From assembly GCF_029868385.1 (NCBI RefSeq), contig NZ_JARWNX010000064.1:410012-474011 (forward strand): a stretch of 64,000 bases of DNA. The letters run 5' to 3'. Under the pieces are notes generated by a model. The model did no database searches. It saw only the letters and a program-made list of their open reading frames with translations, and was not told where the DNA came from. This DNA comes from Nocardia cyriacigeorgica. GTDB taxonomy: Bacteria > Actinomycetota > Actinomycetes > Mycobacteriales > Mycobacteriaceae. Below, piece after piece: positions 43,415 through 52,706 of the stretch; the stretch's first letter is position 1; every line of letters begins with the position of its first letter. Position numbers and translations under genes: made by a program.

Positions 43415-46288
43415 GTGCAGGACATTCGTGCAACCGACCCTGCGGCCGGGCAGACCGCCGCGACCGATGACGCACCTGCGCACCGCTACACCGCCGAACT
43501 CGCCGGCCGGATCGAACGCCGCTGGCAGCAGATCTGGACCGAGCGCGGCACCTTCCACGCGCCGAACCCGGTCGGCCCGCTGGCCGGTCCCACTCCGCCG
43601 GACAAACTGTTCGTGCAGGACATGTTCCCGTACCCGTCCGGCGCGGGCCTGCATGTGGGACACCCGCTCGGCTATATCGCCACCGACGTGTTCGCCCGCT
43701 ATCACCGTATGCATGGCCGCAATGTGCTGCACGCGCTGGGCTATGACGCCTTCGGCCTGCCCGCCGAGCAGTACGCGGTGCAGACCGGCGCGCATCCGCG
43801 CAACACCACCGAGACCAATATCGCGACCATGCAGGGCCAGCTGGACCGGCTCGGGCTCGGGCACGATCGTCGCCGCTCGTTCGCGACCACCGATCCCGAG
43901 TACTACAAGTGGACGCAGTGGATCTTCCTGCGCATCTACAACGCCTGGTACGACCAGGAATTGGACCGGGCCCGCCCGATCGCGGAACTGGAAGAGCAGT
44001 TCGCCTCCGGTGCGCGTGCGGTCCCGGACGACAAGACCTGGGCCGAGCTGTCGGCCGCCGAGCGTCGCGCCCTGATCGACTCCTATCGTCTGGTGTATCA
44101 AACGGATTCGGTGGTCAACTGGTGCCCCGGTCTCGGCACGGTGCTGTCCAACGAGGAGGTCACCGCCGAGGGGCGCAGCGAGCGCGGCAATTTCCCGGTG
44201 TTCCGTAAGCGCCTGTGGCAGTGGATGATGCGGATCACCTCCTACTCCGACCGGCTGGTCGACGATCTGGATCGGCTGGACTGGCCGGAGAACGTCAAGG
44301 CCATGCAGCGCAATTGGATCGGACGTTCGCGCGGCGCCCAGGTGCGGTTCGCGGCCGACGGTCATGAGCTGGAGGTCTTCACGACCCGTCCGGACACCCT
44401 GTTCGGCGCCACCTATGTGGTGCTCGCGCCCGAGCACGAGCTGGTCGATCGGCTGACCGCCGCCGCGTGGCCCGAGGGCGTCGACCCGCGCTGGACCAAT
44501 GGTGGTGCCGCCACTCCCGCCGACGCGGTGGCCGGTTACCGCAAGGCCATCGCCGCGAAATCGGATCTGGAGCGGCAGGAGAACAAGGAGAAGACCGGCG
44601 TCTTCCTCGGCAGCTACGCCACCAACCCGGTCAACGGCGCGCAGGTGCCGATCTTTGTCGCCGACTATGTGCTCAGCGGGTACGGCACCGGCGCGATCAT
44701 GGCTGTCCCCGGCCACGATCAGCGCGACTGGGAGTTCGCGACCGCGTTCGGTCTGCCGATCGTTGAGGTGATCTCCGGTGGCGACGTCACCGAGGCCGCC
44801 TACTCCGGCGACGGTGCCCTGGTGAATTCCGATTATCTGAACGGGCTCAGCGTCGACGAGGCCAAGGCCACCGTCATCGGCCGCCTGGAAGCCGACGGTC
44901 ACGGCACCGGCACCGTGCAGTACAAACTGCGTGACTGGCTGTTCGCCCGGCAGCGGTACTGGGGTGAACCGTTCCCCATCGTCTACGACGAAGACGGCGC
45001 CCCGCACGCGCTGCCGGAATCCATGCTGCCCGTGCAGCTTCCGGAGCTGGACGATTTCGCCCCGGTCACCTTCGACCCCGACGACGCCGATTCCGAACCG
45101 TCGCCGCCGCTGGCCAAGGCCACCGACTGGGTGCACGTCGAACTCGATCTGGGTGACGGCCCGAAGAAGTACCGCCGCGACACCAATGTCATGCCGAACT
45201 GGGCGGGCAGCTCGTGGTATCAGGTGCGCTACGCCGATCCGACCAATCAGGAAGCGTTCTGCGCCAAGGAGAACGAGCAGTACTGGCTCGGCCCGCGCAC
45301 CGAGGGCCACGGCCCCGACGATCCGGGCGGCGTCGATCTGTACGTCGGCGGTGTGGAGCATGCCGTGCTGCATCTGCTGTACGCGCGGTTCTGGCAGAAG
45401 GTGCTCTACGACCTGGGTGAGGTCACCAGTTGCGAGCCGTACCGCCGCCTGTTCAACCAGGGCTACATCCAGGCCTACGCCTACACCGACGCCCGTGGCG
45501 CGTACGTGCCCGCGGCCGAGGTGGTCGAGCGTGACGGCAAGTTCTTCTGGACCGACGCTTCCGGCGCCGAGGTCGAGGTGAACCAGGAGTACGGCAAGAT
45601 CGGCAAGTCGCTGAAGAACGCCATCTCGCCGGATGAGATCTGCGATCAGTACGGCGCCGACACCTTCCGTTTCTACGAGATGTCGATGGGTCCGCTGGAT
45701 ACGTCGCGGCCGTGGGCGACCAAAGACGTTGTCGGAGCGCATCGTTTCTTGCAGCGCGTGTGGCGTCTGGTGGTGGACGAGGAGTCCGGCGCTGTGCGCG
45801 TCACCGACGCCGCGCCCGCCGATGAGACGCTGCGTCTGCTGCACAAGACGATCGCGGGCGTCGACGAGGATCTCGCGGCCCTGCGCGACAACACCGCGGG
45901 CGCCAAGCTGATCGAGCTGACCAACCACCTCACCAAGGCCTACCCGGACGGTGCGCCGCGCTCGGTGGTGGAACCGGTGGTGCTGATGCTGGCCCCGCTG
46001 GCCCCGCACATCACCGAGGAGCTGTGGGAGCGCCTCGGCCACACCGCAGCCCTGGCGCACGGTCCGTTCCCGATCGCCGATCCCGCGCTGCTGGTCGATG
46101 AGTCGGTGGAGTACCCGATCCAGGTGAAGGGCAAGGTGCGCAGCCGGATTCAGGTGCCCGCCGACGCCGATCAGGCGTCGATCGAGGCGGCAGCGTTGGC
46201 CGATGAGAAGATCGCGGCGCTGCTCGAGGGCAACGCGCCGCGCAAGATCATCGTGGTGCCGGGCCGGATGGTGAACATCGTTCCCTGA
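43415..46288 (+). CDS. leuS: leucyl-tRNA synthetase
   Basis: Encodes 957 residues from GTG 43415, with GAAGG upstream. It charges tRNA-Leu in the cytoplasm. Class Ia signatures are clear: YPSGAGLHVGHPLGY (the HIGH motif, here HVGH), the editing domain with TTRPDTLFGATYVVLAPEH and GTGAIMAVPGHDQRD, and KIGKSLKN, the KMSKS equivalent. The bacterial insert and C-terminal anticodon/tRNA-binding domain (VQVKGKVRSRI region) are present, and the length matches mycobacterial LeuRS. No T-box-like leader was seen in the 239 bases upstream. Confidence 0.98.
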   Translation: MQDIRATDPAAGQTAATDDAPAHRYTAELAGRIERRWQQIWTERGTFHAPNPVGPLAGPTPPDKLFVQDMFPYPSGAGLHVGHPLGYIATDVFARYHRMHGRNVLHALGYDAFGLPAEQYAVQTGAHPRNTTETNIATMQGQLDRLGLGHDRRRSFATTDPEYYKWTQWIFLRIYNAWYDQELDRARPIAELEEQFASGARAVPDDKTWAELSAAERRALIDSYRLVYQTDSVVNWCPGLGTVLSNEEVTAEGRSERGNFPVFRKRLWQWMMRITSYSDRLVDDLDRLDWPENVKAMQRNWIGRSRGAQVRFAADGHELEVFTTRPDTLFGATYVVLAPEHELVDRLTAAAWPEGVDPRWTNGGAATPADAVAGYRKAIAAKSDLERQENKEKTGVFLGSYATNPVNGAQVPIFVADYVLSGYGTGAIMAVPGHDQRDWEFATAFGLPIVEVISGGDVTEAAYSGDGALVNSDYLNGLSVDEAKATVIGRLEADGHGTGTVQYKLRDWLFARQRYWGEPFPIVYDEDGAPHALPESMLPVQLPELDDFAPVTFDPDDADSEPSPPLAKATDWVHVELDLGDGPKKYRRDTNVMPNWAGSSWYQVRYADPTNQEAFCAKENEQYWLGPRTEGHGPDDPGGVDLYVGGVEHAVLHLLYARFWQKVLYDLGEVTSCEPYRRLFNQGYIQAYAYTDARGAYVPAAEVVERDGKFFWTDASGAEVEVNQEYGKIGKSLKNAISPDEICDQYGADTFRFYEMSMGPLDTSRPWATKDVVGAHRFLQRVWRLVVDEESGAVRVTDAAPADETLRLLHKTIAGVDEDLAALRDNTAGAKLIELTNHLTKAYPDGAPRSVVEPVVLMLAPLAPHITEELWERLGHTAALAHGPFPIADPALLVDESVEYPIQVKGKVRSRIQVPADADQASIEAAALADEKIAALLEGNAPRKIIVVPGRMVNIVP

Positions 46289-46299
46289 CCGGACTGTGC

Positions 46300-47094
46300 T
46301 CAGGCCTGGACTTGCAAGACGTCGTCCAGTGTCACCAGCGACAGGTTGCGCTCGCGGATGATGTCCACAAGTTGCCCGTAGCAGCGGGTGACGGGCGGGA
46401 AGTTCGCATGCCCGATGACGATGGTCTGCGGGTTGAAATACTTACGCGCGCATTCCATCAGGTATGCCTCGGTGATCAGACCGGAATCCGACAGCGAGCC
46501 GTACCACATGACCGGAATGGTGTAGCCGAGTTCGGCGGCGATGGCGTCGACGGTGGTGTTGTGCCGACCGAATGGTGGACGATAGTAGGGCGTGCCATCG
46601 ACACCGAAGGTGTTCCACAGGAACGTCTTACAGCGCTCGAGCTGCGACGCGGCCGCTGATGCGGAACCGGCGGTCAGGTCGGCGTGATCCCAGGTGTGGT
46701 TGCCGAGCTGGATCTGCCCGGAATCGACCAGCGGACGCAGTTCGTCTCGGTGGGCTGCCCAGGATTCGTAGTAGGCGGTGACGAAGAAGGTGAACCGGGC
46801 GCCGGTGTCCTTGGCGAATCTGATGTAGGCGCCCACGACTTCGGCGCTCGCGCCATCGTCGACGGTGAGCGCCATACTGCTCCCCGGTCCGGGCAGCGCG
46901 GTGATGGTCGCGGGCGGGATCGGTGTCCTCGGTCCACCCGGCGGTGGTGGCAAGAGCGGCGGCGGCACCGGCGCGGGCACCGGCACCTCCGGCATCCCCG
47001 CCACCACGGGCTCACCCTGCGCCGCGCTGGTGCACCCGGTCAACGCCACCGCGGTCCCGGCGGCCAACATCGACAACAACTGGCGTCTGTCCAT
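46300..47094 (-). CDS. polysaccharide deacetylase lipoprotein
   Basis: Encodes 264 residues. A lipoprotein signal ends at ALTGC (Cys21). A long Pro-rich segment follows, then the NodB/CE4 domain: ALTVDDGAS (usually TFDDG; the catalytic Asp pair is kept), GNHTWDHADL (metal-binding His pair) and RPPFGRHN. It would deacetylate an envelope glycan such as peptidoglycan, on the outer face of the membrane. It converges on leuS with an 11-base gap. Confidence 0.92.
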   Translation of the reverse strand: MDRRQLLSMLAAGTAVALTGCTSAAQGEPVVAGMPEVPVPAPVPPPLLPPPPGGPRTPIPPATITALPGPGSSMALTVDDGASAEVVGAYIRFAKDTGARFTFFVTAYYESWAAHRDELRPLVDSGQIQLGNHTWDHADLTAGSASAAASQLERCKTFLWNTFGVDGTPYYRPPFGRHNTTVDAIAAELGYTIPVMWYGSLSDSGLITEAYLMECARKYFNPQTIVIGHANFPPVTRCYGQLVDIIRERNLSLVTLDDVLQVQA

Positions 47095-47453
47095 TGCGCA
47101 ACCCCGCTCGTATACCGAACCGTGCTACCGGAAAACCCATGCTGACGTGCTGTGATGCAGCGCAGACTCTACCGTCGTCCGGCCAGTTTTCACGGGATCG
47201 CCACGCGAACCATCCGGGTGTTCGCCGCGACCATCGGCGGCCCATCGTGGTCCGGACAACCACGCCCGAGGTGACCCGACAGGAAATCCACGCCGACAGC
47301 GCAGACGACCAGAAGCTCGGCATAACCGCGAGCGGGGCCGCGCACCGCCGACGGTTCCGCCGCACCGGCGGACGCGGTGATTCAGCGGGTAGCCCGAGAT
47401 GCCTCGAACCTCCGGCCGTCGAGCATCGCGACGTCGCACGAAATACTTGCCGG
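47095..47453. other. 359-base stretch without a supported gene
   Basis: This region lies between the deacetylase gene (minus) and the small DUF2510 gene (plus) and so must contain two promoters. The open frames have Arg/Pro-rich shadow translations and no ribosome sites. I see no strong hairpin, repeat or RNA gene. Confidence 0.5.
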
Positions 47454-47687
47454 ATGGGAACATTGAGCATTTCGCACATATTCATCCTGCTGGTACTTCT
47501 CACGATGATCATCGGAGTCGCGGCCTTCGTTTTCGCCCTGATCAAGGCCTCGGGCTCGGGCTCACGCCCGGTGAGCCCGCCGCCGAACGCGATGGCACCC
47601 GGCTGGTATCCCGATCACGCCGACCCGCGCCTGCTGCGTTGGTTCGACGGACGGCAGTGGACCGCACAGACGCAACCGCGCCGCTGA
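47454..47687 (+). CDS. small DUF2510 membrane protein
   Basis: Encodes 77 residues from ATG 47454. One membrane helix (ISHIFILLVLLTMIIGVAAFVFALI) is followed by a Ser/Pro linker and a DUF2510 module, APGWYPDHADPRLLRWFDGRQWT. DUF2510 is a short Trp-rich module found at the ends of many actinobacterial membrane proteins, with unknown role. Its stop is one base from the end of the convergent SDR gene. Confidence 0.85.
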   Translation: MGTLSISHIFILLVLLTMIIGVAAFVFALIKASGSGSRPVSPPPNAMAPGWYPDHADPRLLRWFDGRQWTAQTQPRR

Positions 47688-47688
47688 A

Positions 47689-48393
47689 TCACCGCGCGAT
47701 CGGGCGCAGGATGATCTCCGTCGGATGAGCGTCGCGCGGGGTCTCGACGGCGTTGCGGACGGCGCTCGCGACGGTTTCGGCGGTGAGGAATTCCTCCGGG
47801 CGGTACTCGCGGCCCTCGCCCGCGACGATCTCGCGCTGCATATCGGTGTCGATGCGGCCGGGGTGGATGGAGGTGACGCGTAGCTCGGGTTCCTCCAGGC
47901 GCAGGGCGTCACCGAACGCACGCAGCGCGAACTTGCTCGCCGCATACGAGGCCCAGCCCGCGTTGGCGCGCAGTCCGGCCCCGGAATTGATCAGCACCAC
48001 ATGCCCGTTCGCGGCGCGCAGCGCGGGCAGCAGCAGGCGGGTCAGTTCGGCGACCGCGATGACGTTGGCATCCATGGTCGTCCGCCACTGCTGCACCGAG
48101 GATTCGGCGATGGTGCCGAGGTCGGCAATACCGGCGTTGTGCACGAGCACATCCAGCCGTTCGATCGGGGCGACGGCCTCGGCGACCGCCGGATAATCGG
48201 TGAGCTGGACCGGCAGACCGGTCGAGCCGGGCAGTTCGCCGAGGATGGGACCGAGCGACTCCGCCGATCGCGCGCCGAGCAGCAGATCATGGGTCGGCGC
48301 GAGGGCACGGGCGATGGCCGCCCCCAAACCCCTGGCGGCGCCGGTGATCAAGGCTGTCGGGCGGTCCGAGTTCGAGGCGGGGGCAGTGGTCAT
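47689..48393 (-). CDS. short-chain dehydrogenase/reductase
   Basis: Encodes 234 residues. The nucleotide-binding TGAARGLG (~18-25), NAG (~89-91), the catalytic Ser in LINSGAG and YAASK (Tyr and Lys) are all present, and PGRIDTDM follows as in classical SDRs. It is a cytoplasmic NAD(P)-dependent oxidoreductase with unknown substrate. It has no evident operon partner. Confidence 0.92.
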   Translation of the reverse strand: MTTAPASNSDRPTALITGAARGLGAAIARALAPTHDLLLGARSAESLGPILGELPGSTGLPVQLTDYPAVAEAVAPIERLDVLVHNAGIADLGTIAESSVQQWRTTMDANVIAVAELTRLLLPALRAANGHVVLINSGAGLRANAGWASYAASKFALRAFGDALRLEEPELRVTSIHPGRIDTDMQREIVAGEGREYRPEEFLTAETVASAVRNAVETPRDAHPTEIILRPIAR

Positions 48394-48476
48394 GGGGCCA
48401 ACGCTATCCGGTCCGGACGACAGGCCCGACTCCCATTCGGATATGCACCCCGCCCCGAGCGGGGTAGTTTCGCCCT

Positions 48477-49061
48477 ATGACGGATCCGTCGCACAACTAC
48501 GGGCGGGAAGACCCGCACCAACAGCCGTACACCCAGCCGTACACGCAGAACCAGTACAGCCAGTACTCGCAGCAGCCGCAGCAGTACGGGCAGGAACAGC
48601 AGCAGTACGGGCAGGAACCGCAACGCCAGATGCCGCAGATCAATCTTGGCAGACTCTGGGCGGGCGGTATCGGCACTGCGGTGGTGGTCGCGCTGGTCAT
48701 TGTCGTCGCGATCATGCTGGTCCGCGGAATCCTGAAGATCTCGGTGCTCTCACCCGAAGGGGCAGGCGCCTACGGCACGGTCTCGACCACGTCCTATGCG
48801 CTGGCCGGTGCCGCCGCCGCGATCGCCGCCACCGGACTGCTGAATCTGCTGCTGGCGTTCATGCCGAGCCCGATGCAGTTCTACTACTGGATCACCGGCC
48901 TGCTCACCGCGCTCGCGGTGCTGCTGCCGTTCACCCTGGTCGCGGATCTGGATGCGAAGATCGCCACCGCGGTGATCAACCTGATCGCCGGTCTGTGCAT
49001 CATCACGCTGCTCGGTTCGATCGGCGCCAGCGCGATCCAGCGTCAGCCGCAGCAGTACTGA
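48477..49061 (+). CDS. DUF6069-like membrane protein with Gln/Tyr-rich N-terminus
   Basis: Encodes 194 residues. The first ~55 residues are a low-complexity cytoplasmic region with repeats of QQYGQE and QPYTQ. Four membrane helices follow (GIGTAVVVALVIVVAIMLV, SYALAGAAAAIAATGLLNLLL, FYYWITGLLTALAVLLPFTLV, VINLIAGLCIITLLGSIGA), matching the DUF6069 layout. The function is unknown. A strong hairpin terminator follows directly after the stop. Confidence 0.8.
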   Translation: MTDPSHNYGREDPHQQPYTQPYTQNQYSQYSQQPQQYGQEQQQYGQEPQRQMPQINLGRLWAGGIGTAVVVALVIVVAIMLVRGILKISVLSPEGAGAYGTVSTTSYALAGAAAAIAATGLLNLLLAFMPSPMQFYYWITGLLTALAVLLPFTLVADLDAKIATAVINLIAGLCIITLLGSIGASAIQRQPQQY

Positions 49062-49065
49062 GCGT

Positions 49066-49107
49066 GCGGCGTCGGTTCCGTGCAGTAGTTGCCGGAGCCG
49101 ACGCCGC
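49066..49107 (+). terminator. hairpin terminator after the DUF6069-like gene
   Basis: A 15-bp stem with one G-T pair (49066-49080 with 49093-49107) closes over a 12-base loop, four bases after the stop codon. The rest of the gap up to 49349 shows no gene. Confidence 0.75.
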
Positions 49108-49348
49108 TGGCACCTGCTCGGCCCGCTGGTACCCACCACACCCTGCGCATCGACCTCGACACCAGCTCCGACCGCCGGACCCATGAGCTTGCACCCACCC
49201 GCATGCCCTCGCGGTAGAAGCCTTGCCGCATCGGCGCCGTGTCCGTCTGCCGCCCCTACCGGTGACACCACCGAAACGCCACGCTCACCGGCCCGTAACA
49301 CCTGCCCCTCGACAAGCGTTTCTGCCGGTCAGCCCGCAGAATAGGGGT

Positions 49349-50686
49349 ATGGTGCATCCCGGTTTCACCCCGACGCAGCTCGCCGCCCGCGCGGCCTATC
49401 TGCTGCGGGGCAACGACCTGGGGACGATGACCAGCGCCGCGCCCCGGCTGTATCCGCACATGTGGAGCTGGGACGCCGCCTTCGTCGCGGTCGGGTTGGC
49501 GCCGCTGAGCGTGGAGCGGGCGGTGATCGAACTCGATACGTTGCTGTCGGCGCAATGGAAGAACGGGATGATCCCGCACATCGTCTTCGCCAATGGGGTG
49601 GACGGCTATTTTCCCGGCCCGGCCAGATGGGAATGCCGTAGGCTGGCCGCGAACGCGCCGGACGGCCCCGACACCTCCGGTATCACCCAGCCGCCCGTGC
49701 ACGCCATCGCGGTGCAGCGCATTCTCGACCATTCCCGCAGGCACGGCCGCAGCACCCGCGCGGTGGCCGAGGAGTTCCTGAATCGGCGCTGGCCCGATCT
49801 GGTGCGTTGGCATCGCTGGCTCGCCCATGCCCGCGACCCCAAGGAGAACGGCCGGATCACGATCTATCACGGGTGGGAATCCGGGATGGACAATTCGCCG
49901 CGTTGGGATCGGGCCTACGCCAATGTGGTGCCCGAGGATCTGCCGCCGTATCGGCGCGCGGACGTGCTGGTCGTCGCCGATCCGAGCCAGCGGCCCTCCG
50001 ATCGCGAATACGACCGCTATCTGTGGCTGGTCGAACAGATGCGGCGCGCCGGATACGACGACTACCAGCTCACCTCGTCGATGAGTTTCGCCGTGGAGGA
50101 CGTGTTCGTCTCCGCCATCTTCGCCATGGCCTGCGAGGTGCTCGCGCATATCGGCGAGGATTACCGCCAGCCCAACGCCGATGTGCGCGATCTGTACCGG
50201 TGGGCGAAATTGTTCCGTTCCGGCGTCGTCGCCTCCGCCGATGAACGCACCGGTGCGGCGCGGGATTTCGATGTGCGGTTGCAGCGCTGGATCACCACCG
50301 AGACGCTGTCGATGTTCGCACCGCTGCTGTGTGGTGGGCTCGAGCGTGACGCCGAACGCGCCCTGATCCGTTCGTTCGAGGGCCCGCGCTTCTGCGGCCA
50401 CCCCGATCTGCGTTACGCCCTGCCGCCGTCGACCTCGCCGGTGTCCAAGGATTTCCGGCCGCGCGAATACTGGCGCGGGCCGGTCTGGCCGGTGATGACC
50501 TGGCTGTTCTCCTGGTCCTTCGCCCGTCGCGGCTGGGCCGAACGCTCCTACATGCTGCGCACCGAGGGTCTGCGACAGGCCAGCGACGGCAGTTTCGCCG
50601 AATACTACGAACCCTTCACGGCGGAACCGCTCGGCAGTATGCAGCAGTCCTGGACCGCGGCGTCGGTGCTCGACTGGCTGGGTTGA
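49349..50686 (+). CDS. ggh: glucosylglycerate hydrolase-like GH63 enzyme
   Basis: Encodes 445 residues from ATG 49349, with AGGGG upstream. It is an (alpha/alpha)6-barrel glycosidase: YPHMWSWDAAFVAVGLA, NGMIPHIVF, PPVHAIAVQRILDH, the acidic HGWESGMDNSPRWD segment and YWRGPVWPVMTWLFSWSF. This pattern and length match mycobacterial glucosylglycerate hydrolase, which releases glucose and glycerate when nitrogen becomes available again; other GH63 alpha-glucosidases are possible. It is cytoplasmic and forms a single-gene unit. Confidence 0.82.
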   Translation: MVHPGFTPTQLAARAAYLLRGNDLGTMTSAAPRLYPHMWSWDAAFVAVGLAPLSVERAVIELDTLLSAQWKNGMIPHIVFANGVDGYFPGPARWECRRLAANAPDGPDTSGITQPPVHAIAVQRILDHSRRHGRSTRAVAEEFLNRRWPDLVRWHRWLAHARDPKENGRITIYHGWESGMDNSPRWDRAYANVVPEDLPPYRRADVLVVADPSQRPSDREYDRYLWLVEQMRRAGYDDYQLTSSMSFAVEDVFVSAIFAMACEVLAHIGEDYRQPNADVRDLYRWAKLFRSGVVASADERTGAARDFDVRLQRWITTETLSMFAPLLCGGLERDAERALIRSFEGPRFCGHPDLRYALPPSTSPVSKDFRPREYWRGPVWPVMTWLFSWSFARRGWAERSYMLRTEGLRQASDGSFAEYYEPFTAEPLGSMQQSWTAASVLDWLG

Positions 50687-50757
50687 GAACCCGCCGGTCA
50701 CGAGGTTTTCGCCGTTGCGCCACCGGATGGTGGTGGCATAGCGCGCCGCGCTCTTGA

Positions 50758-50932
50758 ATACTCGACGCAACGTCGATGCTGGTCGGAGGTGCGAAATGAG
50801 GGTGATGGCGCGGTCGGCCGCACCACATCCCGCCATGGCTGCCCGGACCGGTGGATCGAAACATCGTGGCGCTGCGTCCCATTCGCCCGGATACTGGACG
50901 CAACGCGATCGCAGGGCGGAGGCTCGGATATG
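50758..50932. repeat. imperfect direct repeat of a leader plus start codon
   Basis: The ~40 bases at 50758-50798 and 50891-50932 align: both begin ATACT(C/G)GACGCAACG, both carry a CGGAGG(T/C) ribosome site and both end in ATGA. The second copy contains the start of the TIGR04222-type gene; the first contains the start of the 45-codon ORF described next. It looks like a duplicated translation-initiation region. Confidence 0.65.
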
Positions 50933-50933
50933 A
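50796..50933 (+). CDS. 45-residue leader ORF overlapping the TIGR04222-type gene
   Basis: ATG at 50796 has GGAGG at 50785-50789, an excellent site. The frame runs for 45 codons (starting MRVMARSAAPHPAMAART) and its stop overlaps the next start as ATATGA. The product is basic, has no Cys and matches nothing I know. It may be a leader peptide that couples translation, or an artefact of the duplicated initiation region around it. The good ribosome site and the overlap are the only support. Confidence 0.4.
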   Translation: MRVMARSAAPHPAMAARTGGSKHRGAASHSPGYWTQRDRRAEARI

Positions 50934-51841
50934 CATTCACACAGCGGTTCACACCCGATGTGGTTGCGGCGGGGGAGACCTGGGGCATCTCCGGCGGCGA
51001 CTTCCTGCTGGTGTACATCCCGGTCGCGGTGCTTGCCATCGCGGCGGGGCTCTACCTCCAGCGCAAGTACACCCACGGGGAGGCCCCCGACGACGGCGTA
51101 TCGCTGGAGAAGCTGACCGCGCCCGAGACCGCGATGCTGTTCGGCGAGGACCGCGCCGTCACCACGGCGGTCACCCTGCTGCGCAGCCACGACCTGATCG
51201 ATTCCGAGGCGAACCCGACCCGCACCCCCACACCGGCGGATCGCGTCCAGCTCGACTGGTTCACCAGCGCGATCTACGACGCGCTCGGCCAGAAGAAGCA
51301 GACGATCGCCGATATCACCAAGGCCGCCGCCGGACCGGTGCGGGATCTGCGCACCTCGATGGTCGAGCGCGGCTACCTCACCGGTGAGGTGGATCGGCGC
51401 GAGGCGCGCGATGCCGGAATGCCGATCCTGATCGTCGGCATCCTCGGGCTGGTCCGTTTCATCGCCGGGATCATCGCGGGCAACCCGTCGGGGTTCCTGG
51501 TGCCGTGCCTGCTGGTGCTGGCCTTCGCCGGATGGTGGGTGATGACCCCCGATCCGCTGACCTCGCGCGGTGAGTCCGCCAAGGCGCGCGCCCTCACCGA
51601 CAACGCGCATCTGCGTCCGTCGAACTCGCCCGCGTACATCACCTATGGCGTCGCCGCGGCCGCGGTGGCGGTCGCGGTCTTCGGCGCCGCCGCGCTGACG
51701 GTGCTCGATCCCGGTCTCGCGCAGGCGGTGCAGCCGCCGACCGGCGGTGACGGTGGTAGCAGCGGCGGCGACGGTGGTGGCGGTGACGGCGGTGGCTGCG
51801 GCGGCGGCGGTTGTGGCGGCTGCGGTGGTTGCGGCGGATGA
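50930..51841 (+). CDS. TIGR04222-type membrane protein with Gly/Cys-rich C-terminal tail
   Basis: Encodes 303 residues from ATG 50930 (GGCGGAGG eight bases upstream). An N-terminal membrane helix (FLLVYIPVAVLAIAAGLYL, ~22-40) is followed by a soluble helical domain (APETAMLFGEDRAVTTAVTLL, IADITKAAAGPVRDLRTSM). Two to three further helices lie at ~165-205 and ~240-262. The last ~35 residues are low complexity: Gly/Asp/Ser and then four Cys spaced by Gly (C-G4-C-G2-C-G2-C-GG at the end). I read this as a TIGR04222-type protein, whose tail looks like a modified core peptide. The stop lies inside the start region of the DUF692 enzyme gene. Confidence 0.85.
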   Translation: MTFTQRFTPDVVAAGETWGISGGDFLLVYIPVAVLAIAAGLYLQRKYTHGEAPDDGVSLEKLTAPETAMLFGEDRAVTTAVTLLRSHDLIDSEANPTRTPTPADRVQLDWFTSAIYDALGQKKQTIADITKAAAGPVRDLRTSMVERGYLTGEVDRREARDAGMPILIVGILGLVRFIAGIIAGNPSGFLVPCLLVLAFAGWWVMTPDPLTSRGESAKARALTDNAHLRPSNSPAYITYGVAAAAVAVAVFGAAALTVLDPGLAQAVQPPTGGDGGSSGGDGGGGDGGGCGGGGCGGCGGCGG

Positions 51842-51845
51842 GATC

Positions 51846-52706
51846 GTGAACGGTCTGCTGCCCGACGGCGCGCTCGGCATCGGCTGGCGGCCCGAGATCT
51901 GCGGGCTGATCGACCAGCTCGACGGGCTCGGTTTCTGTGAGGTGATCGCCGAATCGCTGTCGCCCGCCGCCGTACCACCCGAGTTGGAAGCGCTGCGTAT
52001 GCGGGGGACCGTCATTGTGCCGCACGGTGTCACATTGTCGCTCGGCGGCGCCGATCCGGTGGACCGGCAGCGGATCGCCCAGCTCGCGGACTGTGCGAAC
52101 CGGATGTCCGCACCGCTGGTGAGTGAGCATGTCGCATTCGTGCGCGCCGGTGGACTCGAGGCCGGGCATCTGCTGCCGGTGCCGCGAACCCGCACGGCGC
52201 TGGAGGTGCTGACCCGCAATATCAACCGCACGCAGGATGGTCTGCCGGTGCCGCTCGCGGTGGAGAACATCGCCGCGCTGTTCGACTGGCCCGATGCGGA
52301 ATTCACCGAATCGGAATTCCTTACCGGGCTGGTCGAACGCACCGGCGTGTACCTGTTGATCGATATCGCCAATGTCTACGCCAATGCCCGCAATCGCGGC
52401 CTCGACCCGCTCGCCGAACTGAGCCGCCTGCCCACCGACCGCCTCGCCTACTGCCATATCGCGGGCGGCACCGAATCCGGCGGCCACTATCACGACACCC
52501 ACCAGCATCCGGTGCCCACCGAAGTGCTGGCACTGGTCGCCGAATTCACCGCGACCCGTCCCGCGCCCCTGATGCTCGAACGCGACGGCAACTATCCGCC
52601 GGCGGACGAACTCCTCGACGAATTGGATGCCATCGCCAACGCCGCCGCCCGCGCACCCATCACGGCCCGCGCCCGCACCGCCCGGCTGATCGGCGGACGA
52701 TCGTGA
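51846..52706 (+). CDS. DUF692 (MNIO-type) enzyme
   Basis: Encodes 286 residues from GTG 51846; GTG 51825, overlapping the upstream gene, is an alternative. It is a TIM-barrel member of DUF692, the multinuclear non-heme iron oxidase family (MbnB, TglH) that modifies cysteines of peptide substrates. Candidate metal ligands are all present: His60 (VPHGV), His95 (SEHVAF), Glu140 (AVENIA), Asp173 and Asn176 (DIANVYANA), His204 (CHIAGG), Asp217 and His219 (HDTHQHP), and Glu245 (LERDG). It overlaps the next gene by GTGA. The adjacent Gly/Cys tail protein is the obvious substrate candidate (inference). Confidence 0.92.
   Translation: MNGLLPDGALGIGWRPEICGLIDQLDGLGFCEVIAESLSPAAVPPELEALRMRGTVIVPHGVTLSLGGADPVDRQRIAQLADCANRMSAPLVSEHVAFVRAGGLEAGHLLPVPRTRTALEVLTRNINRTQDGLPVPLAVENIAALFDWPDAEFTESEFLTGLVERTGVYLLIDIANVYANARNRGLDPLAELSRLPTDRLAYCHIAGGTESGGHYHDTHQHPVPTEVLALVAEFTATRPAPLMLERDGNYPPADELLDELDAIANAAARAPITARARTARLIGGRS

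Noticed and set aside
49256..52372. A very long open frame on the minus strand (over 1000 codons), and similar ones opposite leuS and the amino-acid ABC genes
   Set aside because: They lie antisense to genes with clear domains, translate into Arg/His/Gly-rich sequence without motifs, and are expected from high GC third positions.
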